A program made the position numbers and the translations under genes. The notes below the pieces were generated by a model. That model had not been told where the DNA came from, ran no database searches, and worked only from the letters and a program-made list of their open reading frames with translations. Source: Weissella confusa (lineage in GTDB: Bacteria > Bacillota > Bacilli > Lactobacillales > Lactobacillaceae). Taken from it: 64,000 nucleotides of DNA. The DNA lies in assembly GCA_041871065.1 (NCBI GenBank), contig CP168942.1, positions 1,458,501-1,522,500 on the forward strand. The letters run 5' to 3'. Positions within the stretch are counted from its first letter, which is position 1; the number at the start of each line of letters is the position of its first letter. Of the stretch, positions 24,441 to 32,284 are shown in pieces.

Positions 24441-25208
24441 TTACGCCTCCAAAAGTGTTTGCTCATTTGCTCCGTTAATCGCAAACATCAACACTTCATC
24501 AGGTTGCCAGTTCTGAGCGATACGCATAGCTTCATCAAATTTTGCAATTGGCAAGTCACCATATGATTCAATGTCATAACGGTCTTTAATGACTCGTTCA
24601 AGTTGCTTATACACCGCACTTCGAACCGTCTTAGCTTGATAAGCCGCTCCGTAATATCCGCCCATAACCTCTGCCACACGCTTATTTCGAGCCTTCGTAA
24701 ATCGACGTCGCATTGAACTAGGCAAGCCCATTTGGTTCTTCAGTTCAGCTAGATCACTTTCAGTTGACGTTTGCCGTTCTTCGATTTGTGCAATTTGCTT
24801 TTCTTGTTGAACAAGTTTGTTCGCACTTGCGGCCACAATTTCCATCTCGGTCATTGTTTGCGTTTGATAACCGCCAGTCTTGCGAATGCTTGGCAAAACT
24901 TTAGCTGTTACCCAATCTTGGAACCGCTCAGCCGTCTCGTTGTTGGCCTTGATTGCTAACTTGTAGAATTGCGGCTCAGTAATGAAATCACCTTTCCCAA
25001 CTTCCTTAGAAATGAAATTTTCATCTTTCCGCACATGTGCGGAAACGTTATTTAGATAGTTATTTACACGCTTCCATTGAACATAAGTGACGCCATTCTT
25101 CTCTTGAGTGATGCCCAACCCAATTGCTGCAGTTTCTGCGTCGAACATTACTTGTCCGTTTTCTTCCTTAACCTTCAAGTCGTTGAAGATTTGTACTTCA
25201 TTTGCCAT
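24441..25208 (-). CDS. Phage antirepressor (Bro-N plus C-terminal ORF6C-like domain)
   Basis: A 255-residue protein. The N-terminal Bro-type part has VMFDAETAAIGLGITQEKNG, WKRVNNYL, FITEPQFYKLAIKANNETAERFQDWVTAKVLPSIRKTGGYQ. A coiled coil follows, then a C-terminal domain with ARNKRVAEVMGG and YKQLERVIKDRYDIESYGDLPI. Such proteins antagonise the CI repressor or drive the lytic switch. ATG 25208 follows AAAGGAGACCAAATT. Confidence 0.88.
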   Translation of the reverse strand: MANEVQIFNDLKVKEENGQVMFDAETAAIGLGITQEKNGVTYVQWKRVNNYLNNVSAHVRKDENFISKEVGKGDFITEPQFYKLAIKANNETAERFQDWVTAKVLPSIRKTGGYQTQTMTEMEIVAASANKLVQQEKQIAQIEERQTSTESDLAELKNQMGLPSSMRRRFTKARNKRVAEVMGGYYGAAYQAKTVRSAVYKQLERVIKDRYDIESYGDLPIAKFDEAMRIAQNWQPDEVLMFAINGANEQTLLEA

Positions 25209-25302
25209 AATTTGGTCTCCTTTAAATTTGTTATTGTTCAACCGTCTTTAATTTCATGGTTTCCTTCATCGTTACGTTCTCCTTCCGTACTTCTTTCGTT
25301 TT

Positions 25303-25319
25303 GTACAAGTAGACCGTAC
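25303..25319. promoter_or_regulatory. Second candidate repressor operator
   Basis: GTACAAGTAGACCGTAC is 17 bp with GTAC at both ends and one half (CCGTAC) identical to the primary operator at 25,549. It lies just after the Cro-like gene on the early operon. Confidence 0.5.
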
Positions 25320-25325
25320 TTTGAT

Positions 25326-25511
25326 TTAAAAAATAATGTCGTCATAAGCGACATTAAATGATGTGAGTATCTTATCGATATTTCGTTGGGTCGGCGACGA
25401 CTTGTGATTCTCCCACTTAGCCCATGAAGCTAAGCTAACGCCTATAGCATCGGCCGCTTCTTTTTGAGTCCAACGCTTACCAACACGAAGTTGAGCTAAC
25501 GTATATCCCAT
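25326..25511 (-). CDS. Cro-like XRE repressor
   Basis: A 61-residue HTH protein: LAQLRVGKRWTQKEAADAIGVSLASWAKWENHK is a standard XRE helix-turn-helix, ending FNVAYDDIIF. It is the first gene of the minus-strand early operon, divergent from the CI-like repressor, as expected for Cro. RBS AGGAGGCGGACG. Confidence 0.88.
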   Translation of the reverse strand: MGYTLAQLRVGKRWTQKEAADAIGVSLASWAKWENHKSSPTQRNIDKILTSFNVAYDDIIF

Positions 25512-25542
25512 ACGTCCGCCTCCTTTCTTAAGGTATGTTTAC

Positions 25543-25571
25543 ATTCTAGTACGGATAAACCGTACAGTCAA
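25543..25571 (-). promoter_or_regulatory. Early lytic promoter with operator filling its spacer
   Basis: TTGACT (25,571-25,566) and TAGAAT (25,548-25,543) are separated by exactly 17 bp, and those 17 bp are the palindrome GTACGG-ATAAA-CCGTAC (25,549-25,565). A repressor bound there would cover the promoter completely. Confidence 0.82.
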
Positions 25572-25579
25572 TACTTTTG

Positions 25580-25612
25580 TTCGAATTAGTAGTACTTTAG
25601 TTTTATAATAAT
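25580..25612 (+). promoter_or_regulatory. Candidate promoter for the CI-like repressor
   Basis: TATAAT precedes the repressor gene by about 35 nt, with a poor -35 (TTCGAA, 18-bp spacing). The half-site-like AGTACTT lies in the spacer. It is divergent from the early promoter. Confidence 0.55.
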
Positions 25613-25640
25613 AAACAAAAGTAGTTATGAGGACATACAA

Positions 25641-25997
25641 ATGGCTAACGATATAACCGTTGCAGAAAATTTAAAAAGGTTGCGCAAGCAACACGGATAC
25701 ACCCAACAGCAACTTGCTGATATTCTTCACACGGCAAAGACAACTGTTTCAACTTGGGAACGAGGTGCTGCCAAACCAAGAATGGATGTTGCCAAGGAAC
25801 TCGCAAACATTTACTCAATTTCTGTAAGCGAGTTGATTGGTGATGCCACAGAAACCAATAGTCCTGAATACATCAACTTAGACGAAGCACTCCGCAAACA
25901 AGGCGTTGTCATGGAGTACCAAGGAAAAGAACTGTCAGACAAAGCCAAAAGAAAAATCCTCGACATCCTTAAGATTGTAGATGATGACGAGGATTAG
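25641..25997 (+). CDS. CI-like repressor, HTH part only
   Basis: A 118-residue protein. An XRE HTH (LKRLRKQHGYTQQQLADILHTAKTTVSTWERGAAKP) is followed by a short helical C-terminus, with no LexA-type Ser/Lys peptidase domain. An ImmA-type metalloprotease follows directly. Repressors of this class are cleaved by a separate protease rather than by RecA-stimulated autocleavage. It probably binds the GTACGG operators. Confidence 0.88.
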   Translation: MANDITVAENLKRLRKQHGYTQQQLADILHTAKTTVSTWERGAAKPRMDVAKELANIYSISVSELIGDATETNSPEYINLDEALRKQGVVMEYQGKELSDKAKRKILDILKIVDDDED

Positions 25998-26002
25998 ACC
26001 AT

Positions 26003-26419
26003 ATGGATTTTAAAGACTTAGAAGAGAGAATTGACGCTCAAATTAGAGCAGCTGGCATCAACGTAATGTATGACGAGTTCGAAACGTATGATCCCGACGT
26101 TGTTTTCATTAGAGAAGGTAAACGCCCCCTAATAGTGATTAACACTGTTTCGGATAGTGACGTCCCTGTTGTTGCCCGCAAAGCTCACGAGTTGTCTCAC
26201 GTATTAGATGGAGATGGTTCAGCCAGAAGCTACACCTTCAGTATCGGTTTTAAAAACAACGCTGAGCGTATCGCTAACCGAGGCATGGTTTGGCGCTTAG
26301 CTAAAATTATTTATGAAGACATCCCCTTAGAAAATCGTAATTACTACGACTTTATGAAGTGGTTTAACTTGCCTAGCGGTTTTGAAGCAATTGTCGAAGA
26401 GTCCGTACGTCACGCGTGA
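26003..26419 (+). CDS. ImmA/IrrE-type metallopeptidase
   Basis: A 138-residue protein with the zinc motif KAHELSHVLDGD (HExxH form HELSH). The family's role is to cleave the adjacent HTH repressor and trigger induction. It lies 5 bp after the repressor gene on the same strand. The C-terminus (SGFEAIVEESVRHA) is short, as in other phage ImmA proteins. Confidence 0.85.
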   Translation: MDFKDLEERIDAQIRAAGINVMYDEFETYDPDVVFIREGKRPLIVINTVSDSDVPVVARKAHELSHVLDGDGSARSYTFSIGFKNNAERIANRGMVWRLAKIIYEDIPLENRNYYDFMKWFNLPSGFEAIVEESVRHA

Positions 26420-26428
26420 CACAACGTC

Positions 26429-26450
26429 CAGACAGGATTGACGTTAAAAG
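26429..26450 (+). repeat. Cargo leader repeat, copy 1
   Basis: A 22-bp element matching 19 of 22 positions at 27,493-27,514, ending ACGTTAAAAG. It lies just upstream of the SHOCT gene. Confidence 0.7.
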
Positions 26451-26465
26451 CTTAAGGGGCTAATT

Positions 26466-27458
26466 ATGTTTTTGCTATTGCTAATAATCGTTGTGGTAAC
26501 AATTATCGTATTAGTAAGTAACTCAAAAGAAAAACATTCTAAGTTTGATAAGTTACACGAAAACACGCTATTTGATTTACGCAACGACGGATCTGAAGTT
26601 AAGTATTCTTATTACGGTAAGAATAGTGCTATATACGTTAAAAAGGGCGTCCCTACTTTATACGTATTGGATGAAAAGTTTGAACTTAAAGAGTATTCAC
26701 TCCAAGGCATTTCTCATTTCATCCAGTACAACCACGGACTAATCGAGTTGTTTGAAGTTGATTCTACTAACCCAACCGTTTTGTTAGATAAAGCTCACAT
26801 AAAAGTAGCGGCTTTTGCCGGTCAACAAAACTTAGATTCATACACATCAGTTCAAGATTTAATTGATTTTTCAGGTTCAAACGTAAAGCAAATAACATGG
26901 TCTCATACCATTGAGTACGAAAACGGCACGTTCGACCTTAATTATCGTGAAGGATATTTCTCGTTTGGAACTACTGACGAAATATACACTATGGAATCGG
27001 TTGACTCATTTTCATGGAACGTTGGTGCAGAACAACACCATTACACTACTAAAAAGGGGCGTTCAGGTGCCGGAGGCGCTATTGTTGGCGGTTTAACATT
27101 TGGAGTTGTTGGTGCGGTTGCTGGAGGTTTAGCTCGTCGTAAATCTGATGAAATTATCGAAGGCAACGCGTATATCGACAGCGCATATGCTGACCTAGTT
27201 ATCAACGGTGAATTAAGCCGTCTTTGGTTTGTATCCAAAGAAACTGAAAACTATGACAAAAAGGTTGCCAAATTGTATGAACTAGCTAACTTAATGGAGA
27301 AGCTTCTTCCCGATGTCGAAGAGAACGCAGCACCAGATAACCAAGCAAATCAAGTATCCGCTCGATTTGCAGATTTGCGTGAGCTAAAGTCACTTCTTGA
27401 TGACGGAATCATCACACAAGAAGATTTTGACAAGAAAAAGGCTGACATTCTGGGTTAA
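26466..27458 (+). CDS. Membrane-anchored SHOCT-domain protein
   Basis: A 330-residue protein. An N-terminal membrane anchor (LLLLIIVVVTIIVLVS) leads to a beta-rich region. A glycine-rich hydrophobic patch (GAIVGGLTFGVVGAVAGGLA) follows near residue 205. The C-terminal SHOCT motif reads LRELKSLLDDGIITQEDFDKKKADILG. It sits in the lysogeny cargo and is expected to be expressed in the lysogen. Superinfection exclusion or stress sensing is possible, with no direct evidence. Confidence 0.65.
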   Translation: MFLLLLIIVVVTIIVLVSNSKEKHSKFDKLHENTLFDLRNDGSEVKYSYYGKNSAIYVKKGVPTLYVLDEKFELKEYSLQGISHFIQYNHGLIELFEVDSTNPTVLLDKAHIKVAAFAGQQNLDSYTSVQDLIDFSGSNVKQITWSHTIEYENGTFDLNYREGYFSFGTTDEIYTMESVDSFSWNVGAEQHHYTTKKGRSGAGGAIVGGLTFGVVGAVAGGLARRKSDEIIEGNAYIDSAYADLVINGELSRLWFVSKETENYDKKVAKLYELANLMEKLLPDVEENAAPDNQANQVSARFADLRELKSLLDDGIITQEDFDKKKADILG

Positions 27459-27492
27459 TACCCTACCCGCTCTGCGGGATACATAATACGTG

Positions 27493-27514
27493 CAGACAGT
27501 ATCCACGTTAAAAG
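27493..27514 (+). repeat. Cargo leader repeat, copy 2
   Basis: Second copy of the 22-bp element (CAGACAG..AT..ACGTTAAAAG), 20 bp upstream of the secreted-protein gene. Confidence 0.7.
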
Positions 27515-27533
27515 GTCTTTTGGAGTGGGATCC

Positions 27534-28061
27534 ATGAGTAAATTTATGAAGTTATCGGCCATTTTGCTAACAAGCATTATGTTGGGGGGCGTTGCACTTG
27601 AAACAACGTCTTCATTTTCAAATGATACATTCGTTAGTGCTGCATCAAAGAAATCAAAAAAAGCTACGGCTAAGCGAAAGCGTGTTAATAAGTTAATTGA
27701 TGCTGTAATTAAGCAGGATCAGGGAATCGCTAACGGATTAGTAGACGAAGATGGTAATTCCGTCGACAATGGAACACCAAATCCAGATTATGCTTGGGCA
27801 CTAACAATCGATACTGTTACTTACCGCAAAGATGGAGAACTTCTCATTCGGGTTAACAACCAGTTCAATAATTTAAGTAAGTCAGATAAGACACAAGCCC
27901 TTCGTTATGCGCAAAGTGAAGCATTTACGGTTCTAGGAGATAATTATAAAAAGTGGGCTGATTCATATGATCGCCCACGCGTAACTGTACAAGACAATAC
28001 TGGTGTGTTTATTGCAACAAGCAAGGTCTCAGACCCTGGCAAATTTAAATTTTTTGAGTAA
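27534..28061 (+). CDS. Secreted or surface protein of unknown function
   Basis: A 175-residue protein with a signal peptide (MSKFMKLSAILLTSIMLGGVAL...) and probable cleavage near VSAASKK. A Lys-rich segment (KKSKKATAKRKRV) follows, then a small alpha/beta domain (DYAWALTIDTVTYRKDGELLIRVNNQF). ATG 27534 follows TTGGAGTGGGATCC. It may be a lysogenic conversion factor or an exclusion protein. Confidence 0.65.
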   Translation: MSKFMKLSAILLTSIMLGGVALETTSSFSNDTFVSAASKKSKKATAKRKRVNKLIDAVIKQDQGIANGLVDEDGNSVDNGTPNPDYAWALTIDTVTYRKDGELLIRVNNQFNNLSKSDKTQALRYAQSEAFTVLGDNYKKWADSYDRPRVTVQDNTGVFIATSKVSDPGKFKFFE

Positions 28062-28147
28062 AACTCTTCCCGCTTGCTTTGCTGAATAGCAAGAAACACT
28101 GCTTAAAGATAATTCTTGGCAATCTTATGTACATTGAGGAGTAGAAA

Positions 28148-29845
28148 ATGTTTGACGTAAAGACTTACAAAGAACGAAACGATTATGGAATAGACACGAA
28201 CAGTGGTGTTGAAATTAAATCTGTAGATGGGCTAGATATTGAGCAATTTAGGAAGTTTAACAAACAACACTTAAACTTCGGAAACTACGTCACTCTGCTT
28301 GCAGGAAAAAACGGAACGATGAAGTCCACCTTGCTTGGGCTTGGTATACACGCCTTTGAATCTGAAAGTCTTGATATTTATGGTAATCAACTTCAATCAA
28401 AGATGAATGACGTTTTCAACTTGTCCTTAAAGAAGGATGCAAAACGTTATTTTTATAACCTAATGCTAACTGACATCAATGGACAAAAAATTTCTCAACC
28501 CGTTCGAGTCTATCCGGACAATCTGCAAAAACCAACTAGGTTCCGTTTCACACTAAGTAAAGCGAATGTAAAGGGTGATGATCGTTTTAACTTACCAGTT
28601 GCGTATTTAAATTTGCGCCGTCTATTTCCACCTGTTCACATGAAATATTCACAATCTTCCGACGAAGAATTAACTTTTTCACCGGAAGAACAAAAAATGC
28701 GGAGCAATTTCTTTTTCAAAACTTTATTCCGTAATGACTTCGATATTGCCACTCCCTTTGGTGCGAAATTGGAGAAAACATCTATCGAAAAGCACTCATT
28801 CGGCCCTGCTGGAGACAACGCCATGTATGACGGACAAACAATCAGTGCCGGAGAGGACAATTTGGGAGCTATTTTTTCTCAAATACTTTCATTAGAACGG
28901 ATTTTTCAGGCAAATAAAAAAAGCAATAAATTAACTGGCATTTTAGCAATTGATGAGTTTGACGCAACACTTCATGAAACAACGGTTATAAATTTATTCA
29001 AATATATCTTGGAGTGGGCTAAAACGCGTCGGGTACAAGTGTTCCTTACCTCACACGAACTTAGTTTGATTGATTACATTTATAACAATCTTCAGCAAGA
29101 TTTAAAATATGAGGATATTGCTATAAATTTTGTCACAACTTTGTATGAAGACAGTAAAACGCTATCCATTCAAGAAAATCCTCCCTACGAAACAGCAATG
29201 GAAGAAATTTCTCTTCGGAAAAATCAATCAGAATCTCCTTCGTTTAAACTAAGAGTTCGTTTGGAAGATAAAGCTGCTGAAAGTTATTTTAAGAAACTTG
29301 TACCCAAAAAAATTCAGAAGCTGCTGGATATTTCATCGTCAGTTTCTAACGATAATGACTCTGGTTCATCTGCAAGCACCTTAAGGAAAGTTATTAAGAA
29401 TTATCCTGCATTGTTAACGGATACACGGTCAATTGTTGTCTTCGATGCAGATGTCGACTTGGAAGAAGTTCTCACAGATAATTATCGATATGTTTTAAAA
29501 CTCCCTTCATTACAAGAACCCGGACTTCCGTTCGAAAAAGAAATAGCCTATTGGGTGTATGAAAAAGGTGCTTCAGATCCATTGTTTCGACAGTCGTTAA
29601 AGCAATCAAGAGAATCAATTATTCAGACGCTTGCTCTTAGCGATGCCAATCCAGGAGCGGCTGACTTTAGGGAACAACCAACTAAACGTTATAAAAATTG
29701 GCGAGAACATAACCTTGCTTTGTTTAATAAGTTACTGACACGCTACAAATCGGAAAACTCGGAAATGGTAACTAATTTTAATCAAAAACTGAATAACCAT
29801 ATTTCAGATTTATACCAGAATTTCGGCATCAATAACCCTTTCTAA
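28148..29845 (+). CDS. OLD-like protein: ABC-type ATPase fused to a TOPRIM nuclease domain
   Basis: A 565-residue protein. The ATPase part has Walker A LLAGKNGTMKST (50-61; Met replaces the usual Gly before Lys), signature ISAGEDNLG (232-240), Walker B GILAIDEFD (264-272) and the H-loop VFLTSHELS (298-306). The C-terminal part has a TOPRIM-like Glu in RLEDKAAESYF (E373) and a DxD in IVVFDADVD (433-435). This is the layout of OLD-family nucleases and of fused PARIS-type ATPase-TOPRIM proteins, both anti-phage. A Dam-type methylase gene follows 52 bp downstream. Confidence 0.75.
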   Translation: MFDVKTYKERNDYGIDTNSGVEIKSVDGLDIEQFRKFNKQHLNFGNYVTLLAGKNGTMKSTLLGLGIHAFESESLDIYGNQLQSKMNDVFNLSLKKDAKRYFYNLMLTDINGQKISQPVRVYPDNLQKPTRFRFTLSKANVKGDDRFNLPVAYLNLRRLFPPVHMKYSQSSDEELTFSPEEQKMRSNFFFKTLFRNDFDIATPFGAKLEKTSIEKHSFGPAGDNAMYDGQTISAGEDNLGAIFSQILSLERIFQANKKSNKLTGILAIDEFDATLHETTVINLFKYILEWAKTRRVQVFLTSHELSLIDYIYNNLQQDLKYEDIAINFVTTLYEDSKTLSIQENPPYETAMEEISLRKNQSESPSFKLRVRLEDKAAESYFKKLVPKKIQKLLDISSSVSNDNDSGSSASTLRKVIKNYPALLTDTRSIVVFDADVDLEEVLTDNYRYVLKLPSLQEPGLPFEKEIAYWVYEKGASDPLFRQSLKQSRESIIQTLALSDANPGAADFREQPTKRYKNWREHNLALFNKLLTRYKSENSEMVTNFNQKLNNHISDLYQNFGINNPF

Positions 29846-29897
29846 AAGGATGTCCATGAACTGCGAAATTTGCTAAAATTCCTGGAGGTGAACAAAT

Positions 29898-30809
29898 ATG
29901 GTATCAACATTTTCCCCGCTAAGATATCCTGGCGGCAAGTCACAATTGTACAAATTCGTAGAAGGAACCTTAAGTAAAAACTCAATAACTGGTACATACA
30001 TTGAGCCATTCGCTGGTGGCGCCGGCATTGCTATAGAACTACTTCTAAAAAACAAAGTTTCTAAGATTGTCATTAACGATTTCGATCCAAGCATTTACTC
30101 TGTGTGGTACGCAATCATTAATCATGCGGAGGCATTAGTTGAGCTACTTAGTTCAGTGCCGTTCGACTATGCTACTCGTGGTGATACATCTCCAGCTGAC
30201 CTAGCTAATTATTGGAACTATATTAAGGAGGTACATGATCAGTTTGACCACGATCCTAATTCAATTCAGAATGCATTTACCACATTAATGCTGAACCGAA
30301 TGAACGTTAGCGGTATCATAAGCGGTGGCCCAATCGGTGGTAGAACCCAACAAGGAAAGTACAAGCTTGATTCCCGTTTTAATAAAGATACTCTCATCAA
30401 AAAAATTATGGCCATAGCTGCAAGGTCTGCCGATATCGACCTGTACAAGCTAGATGCAAATGAATTGATTACGGTCATTAGTAATGAACCGAAATATGAA
30501 CCTGACAACACGTTCATATTCTTCGACCCGCCTTATTATGTTCAAGGGAAAAATCTATATCTTTCCTTCATCAACAATTCGCAGCATGCAATTTTAGCTA
30601 AAAACATTTTGGCCATGGACGACTACTTCTGGATCACCACTTATGACAGTGCTCCGCAAATTGCAGATATCTATCATAGTGCTTCACAAAAATATACTTA
30701 TTCCCTAAACTACACAGCAAACAAACGTGGAAAATTCAGTGAGTACCTATTCGCTAGTGCTAAAACAAAACTAGCGTTCATAGAAAAAATGTCGGTTATT
30801 GCACAATAA
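29898..30809 (+). CDS. Dam-type N6-adenine DNA methyltransferase
   Basis: A 303-residue D12-class methylase. It has motif I SPLRYPGGKSQL near the N-terminus, the acceptor-loop region IEPFAGGAGIAIEL, and the catalytic motif FFDPPYYVQGKN near residue 210. Dam-class enzymes of this size usually methylate GATC, but specificity cannot be read here. GGAGGTGAACAAAT precedes the ATG. It lies with the OLD-like gene between repressor and integrase, a common place for defence or anti-restriction cargo. Confidence 0.88.
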   Translation: MVSTFSPLRYPGGKSQLYKFVEGTLSKNSITGTYIEPFAGGAGIAIELLLKNKVSKIVINDFDPSIYSVWYAIINHAEALVELLSSVPFDYATRGDTSPADLANYWNYIKEVHDQFDHDPNSIQNAFTTLMLNRMNVSGIISGGPIGGRTQQGKYKLDSRFNKDTLIKKIMAIAARSADIDLYKLDANELITVISNEPKYEPDNTFIFFDPPYYVQGKNLYLSFINNSQHAILAKNILAMDDYFWITTYDSAPQIADIYHSASQKYTYSLNYTANKRGKFSEYLFASAKTKLAFIEKMSVIAQ

Positions 30810-30978
30810 AAAAGCGCATCCCCTTTATCGCTAAACTCAGGGATACGCTAATCAGTTATTCAACAAGCTAACAGTCTTGAAACGTTTTTAGTTTGTTTTC
30901 GATAAATATTATATCAGATAGACCCGGACACGTCTCTAAACTGTCCTATTATTTAACAGAAAGGTTAGGTTTAAACTA

Positions 30979-32070
30979 ATGGCAAGTATTTACAAGCGCG
31001 GATCAACTTGGACTGCAAATGTTTTCGTCATGAAAGATGGCCAGCGACGGCGCAAAACAAAGTCTGGTTTCCGAACAAAAGCTGAAGCAAACGGCTGGGC
31101 AATGCAGACAGAGGCCGATAAAGTCAATCAAACGCTGGTACTACCTAATAAGATTTCGTTTCCAGACGCTTTTGATAACTGGTACCAGACATACAAAGAG
31201 CCTACACTTTCGGCAGCTACTAAGCGCTGGTATAAGTTCACAAGTGGCGTATTACATGAACGTTTTAATAACGTACGTCTATCATCAATGGACCGTCAAC
31301 GTTTTCAGAGTTTCTTAAATGATTTTGGAAAGACACACGCAATTGAAACAGCTCGCAAAATAAAAATGCACGTTCATCAAATGGCTGAAGCAGCAATCAT
31401 TGATGAAAAATTATCAAAAGACTTTACTGCTAGCACGAAAGTTACTGGTTCAGATGGCAAGTCTTCTGATATGAAGTTCTTAGAGGCCGACGATATGAAA
31501 AAACTTGTTGATCATATTAATGAGCGACTAGTTGTAACACGACCAGTTACCGACATGATGATTCTAACGGCTCTACACACTGGTGCGCGGTATTCAGAAA
31601 TAGCAGGGTTAACATGGACCGACATTGACTTTGATAACAGCCAAATATCAATAAACAAGACTTGGGACATGGTTAACAAGGAATTCAAGGGTACAAAGAC
31701 GAAAGGTTCCAATCGCACCATTGATGTGCCGACTGTATTAGTTGAGCAACTGTTAGAGTGGCGTAAAGTACACCCTGAAACAGTTTTTGTATTTCAAGGT
31801 AAACATGCCTACCCTCCGACAAACAATGCGGCAAACAAGCAATTAGAGCATAATTTGAAGCAAATTGAAGCCGAAAAGATTATTACGTTTCACGGTTTGC
31901 GACACACTCATGCAAGTTGGTTGTTGTCTCAAGGAGTCGATGTGAAATATGTGTCCGAAAGACTTGGTCACTCAGGTATCGAAATCACCTTATCAACGTA
32001 CACGCACCTACTTGATCATGAACGAAAAGACGAAGCTCAGAGGTCAGTAAACCTACTAAATAACCTATGA
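30979..32070 (+). CDS. int: Tyrosine-family integrase
   Basis: A 363-residue integrase. An N-terminal arm-binding domain (SIYKRGSTWTANVFVMKDGQ) is followed by a core-binding SAM-like domain and the catalytic domain. Catalytic residues are visible: Arg in TGARYSEIAGL, H-x-x-R in FHGLRHTHASWLL, His in LGHSGIEITLSTYTHL and the Tyr of that motif. It catalyses integration at the adjacent tRNA-Leu. RBS AGAAAGGTTAGG. Confidence 0.95.
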   Translation: MASIYKRGSTWTANVFVMKDGQRRRKTKSGFRTKAEANGWAMQTEADKVNQTLVLPNKISFPDAFDNWYQTYKEPTLSAATKRWYKFTSGVLHERFNNVRLSSMDRQRFQSFLNDFGKTHAIETARKIKMHVHQMAEAAIIDEKLSKDFTASTKVTGSDGKSSDMKFLEADDMKKLVDHINERLVVTRPVTDMMILTALHTGARYSEIAGLTWTDIDFDNSQISINKTWDMVNKEFKGTKTKGSNRTIDVPTVLVEQLLEWRKVHPETVFVFQGKHAYPPTNNAANKQLEHNLKQIEAEKIITFHGLRHTHASWLLSQGVDVKYVSERLGHSGIEITLSTYTHLLDHERKDEAQRSVNLLNNL

Positions 32071-32091
32071 GTGCTACAAAAGTGCTACAAA
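32071..32091 (+). repeat. Integrase arm-type site candidates
   Basis: Two direct copies of GTGCTACAAA (32,071-32,080 and 32,082-32,091) start right after the integrase stop and lie about 57 bp from the tRNA 3' end. A similar pair occurs at 47,540-47,561 near the end of prophage 2. Confidence 0.6.
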
Positions 32092-32102
32092 TACAAAATA
32101 AA

Positions 32103-32140
32103 AACCCATGAACACCTTTATTTAAGGGGTTTCATGGGTT
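32103..32140 (-). terminator. Terminator after tRNA-Leu
   Basis: On the minus strand AACCCATGAAACCCCTT pairs with AAGGTGTTCATGGGTT, followed by TTTATTTTG. It ends tRNA-Leu transcription and may also end the integrase transcript. It lies on the phage side of the attachment site. Confidence 0.75.
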
Positions 32141-32147
32141 GGTTTGA

Positions 32148-32231
32148 TGCCGCCGACAGGAATCGAACCTGCACGAGATTGCTCTCACACCGACCTGAAC
32201 GGTGCGCGTCTGCCAGTTCCGCCACGGCGGC
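32148..32231 (-). tRNA. tRNA-Leu (anticodon CAG)
   Basis: An 84-nt class II tRNA: acceptor GCCGCCG/CGGCGGC, D-arm GCGGAACTGGCAGACGC, anticodon arm CACCG-TTCAGGT-CGGTG (CAG), long variable arm, T-arm GCAGG-TTCGATT-CCTGT, discriminator A. CCA is not encoded. Its 3' end faces the integrase, so it is the likely attB/attR of prophage 1. Confidence 0.96.
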
Positions 32232-32284
32232 ATATCAATAACAGTATTAACTATATCAAATTATCCTGTTATTGAATAGATTAT

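Larger units (their letters stand above)
1..32147. mobile_element. Prophage 1, contractile-tailed, integrated at tRNA-Leu (left end outside window)
   Basis: A contiguous block of phage modules ends at the 3' end of tRNA-Leu(CAG). From right to left it contains an integrase, a lysogeny module, an early operon, recombination and replication genes, a late regulator, terminase, portal, head and tail. The tape measure gene runs off the left edge, so the baseplate, lysis genes and second attachment site are outside the window. A sheath-like protein followed by a tail tube supports a myovirus morphology. The right boundary is inferred from the tRNA position; no duplicated core could be checked. Confidence 0.93.
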
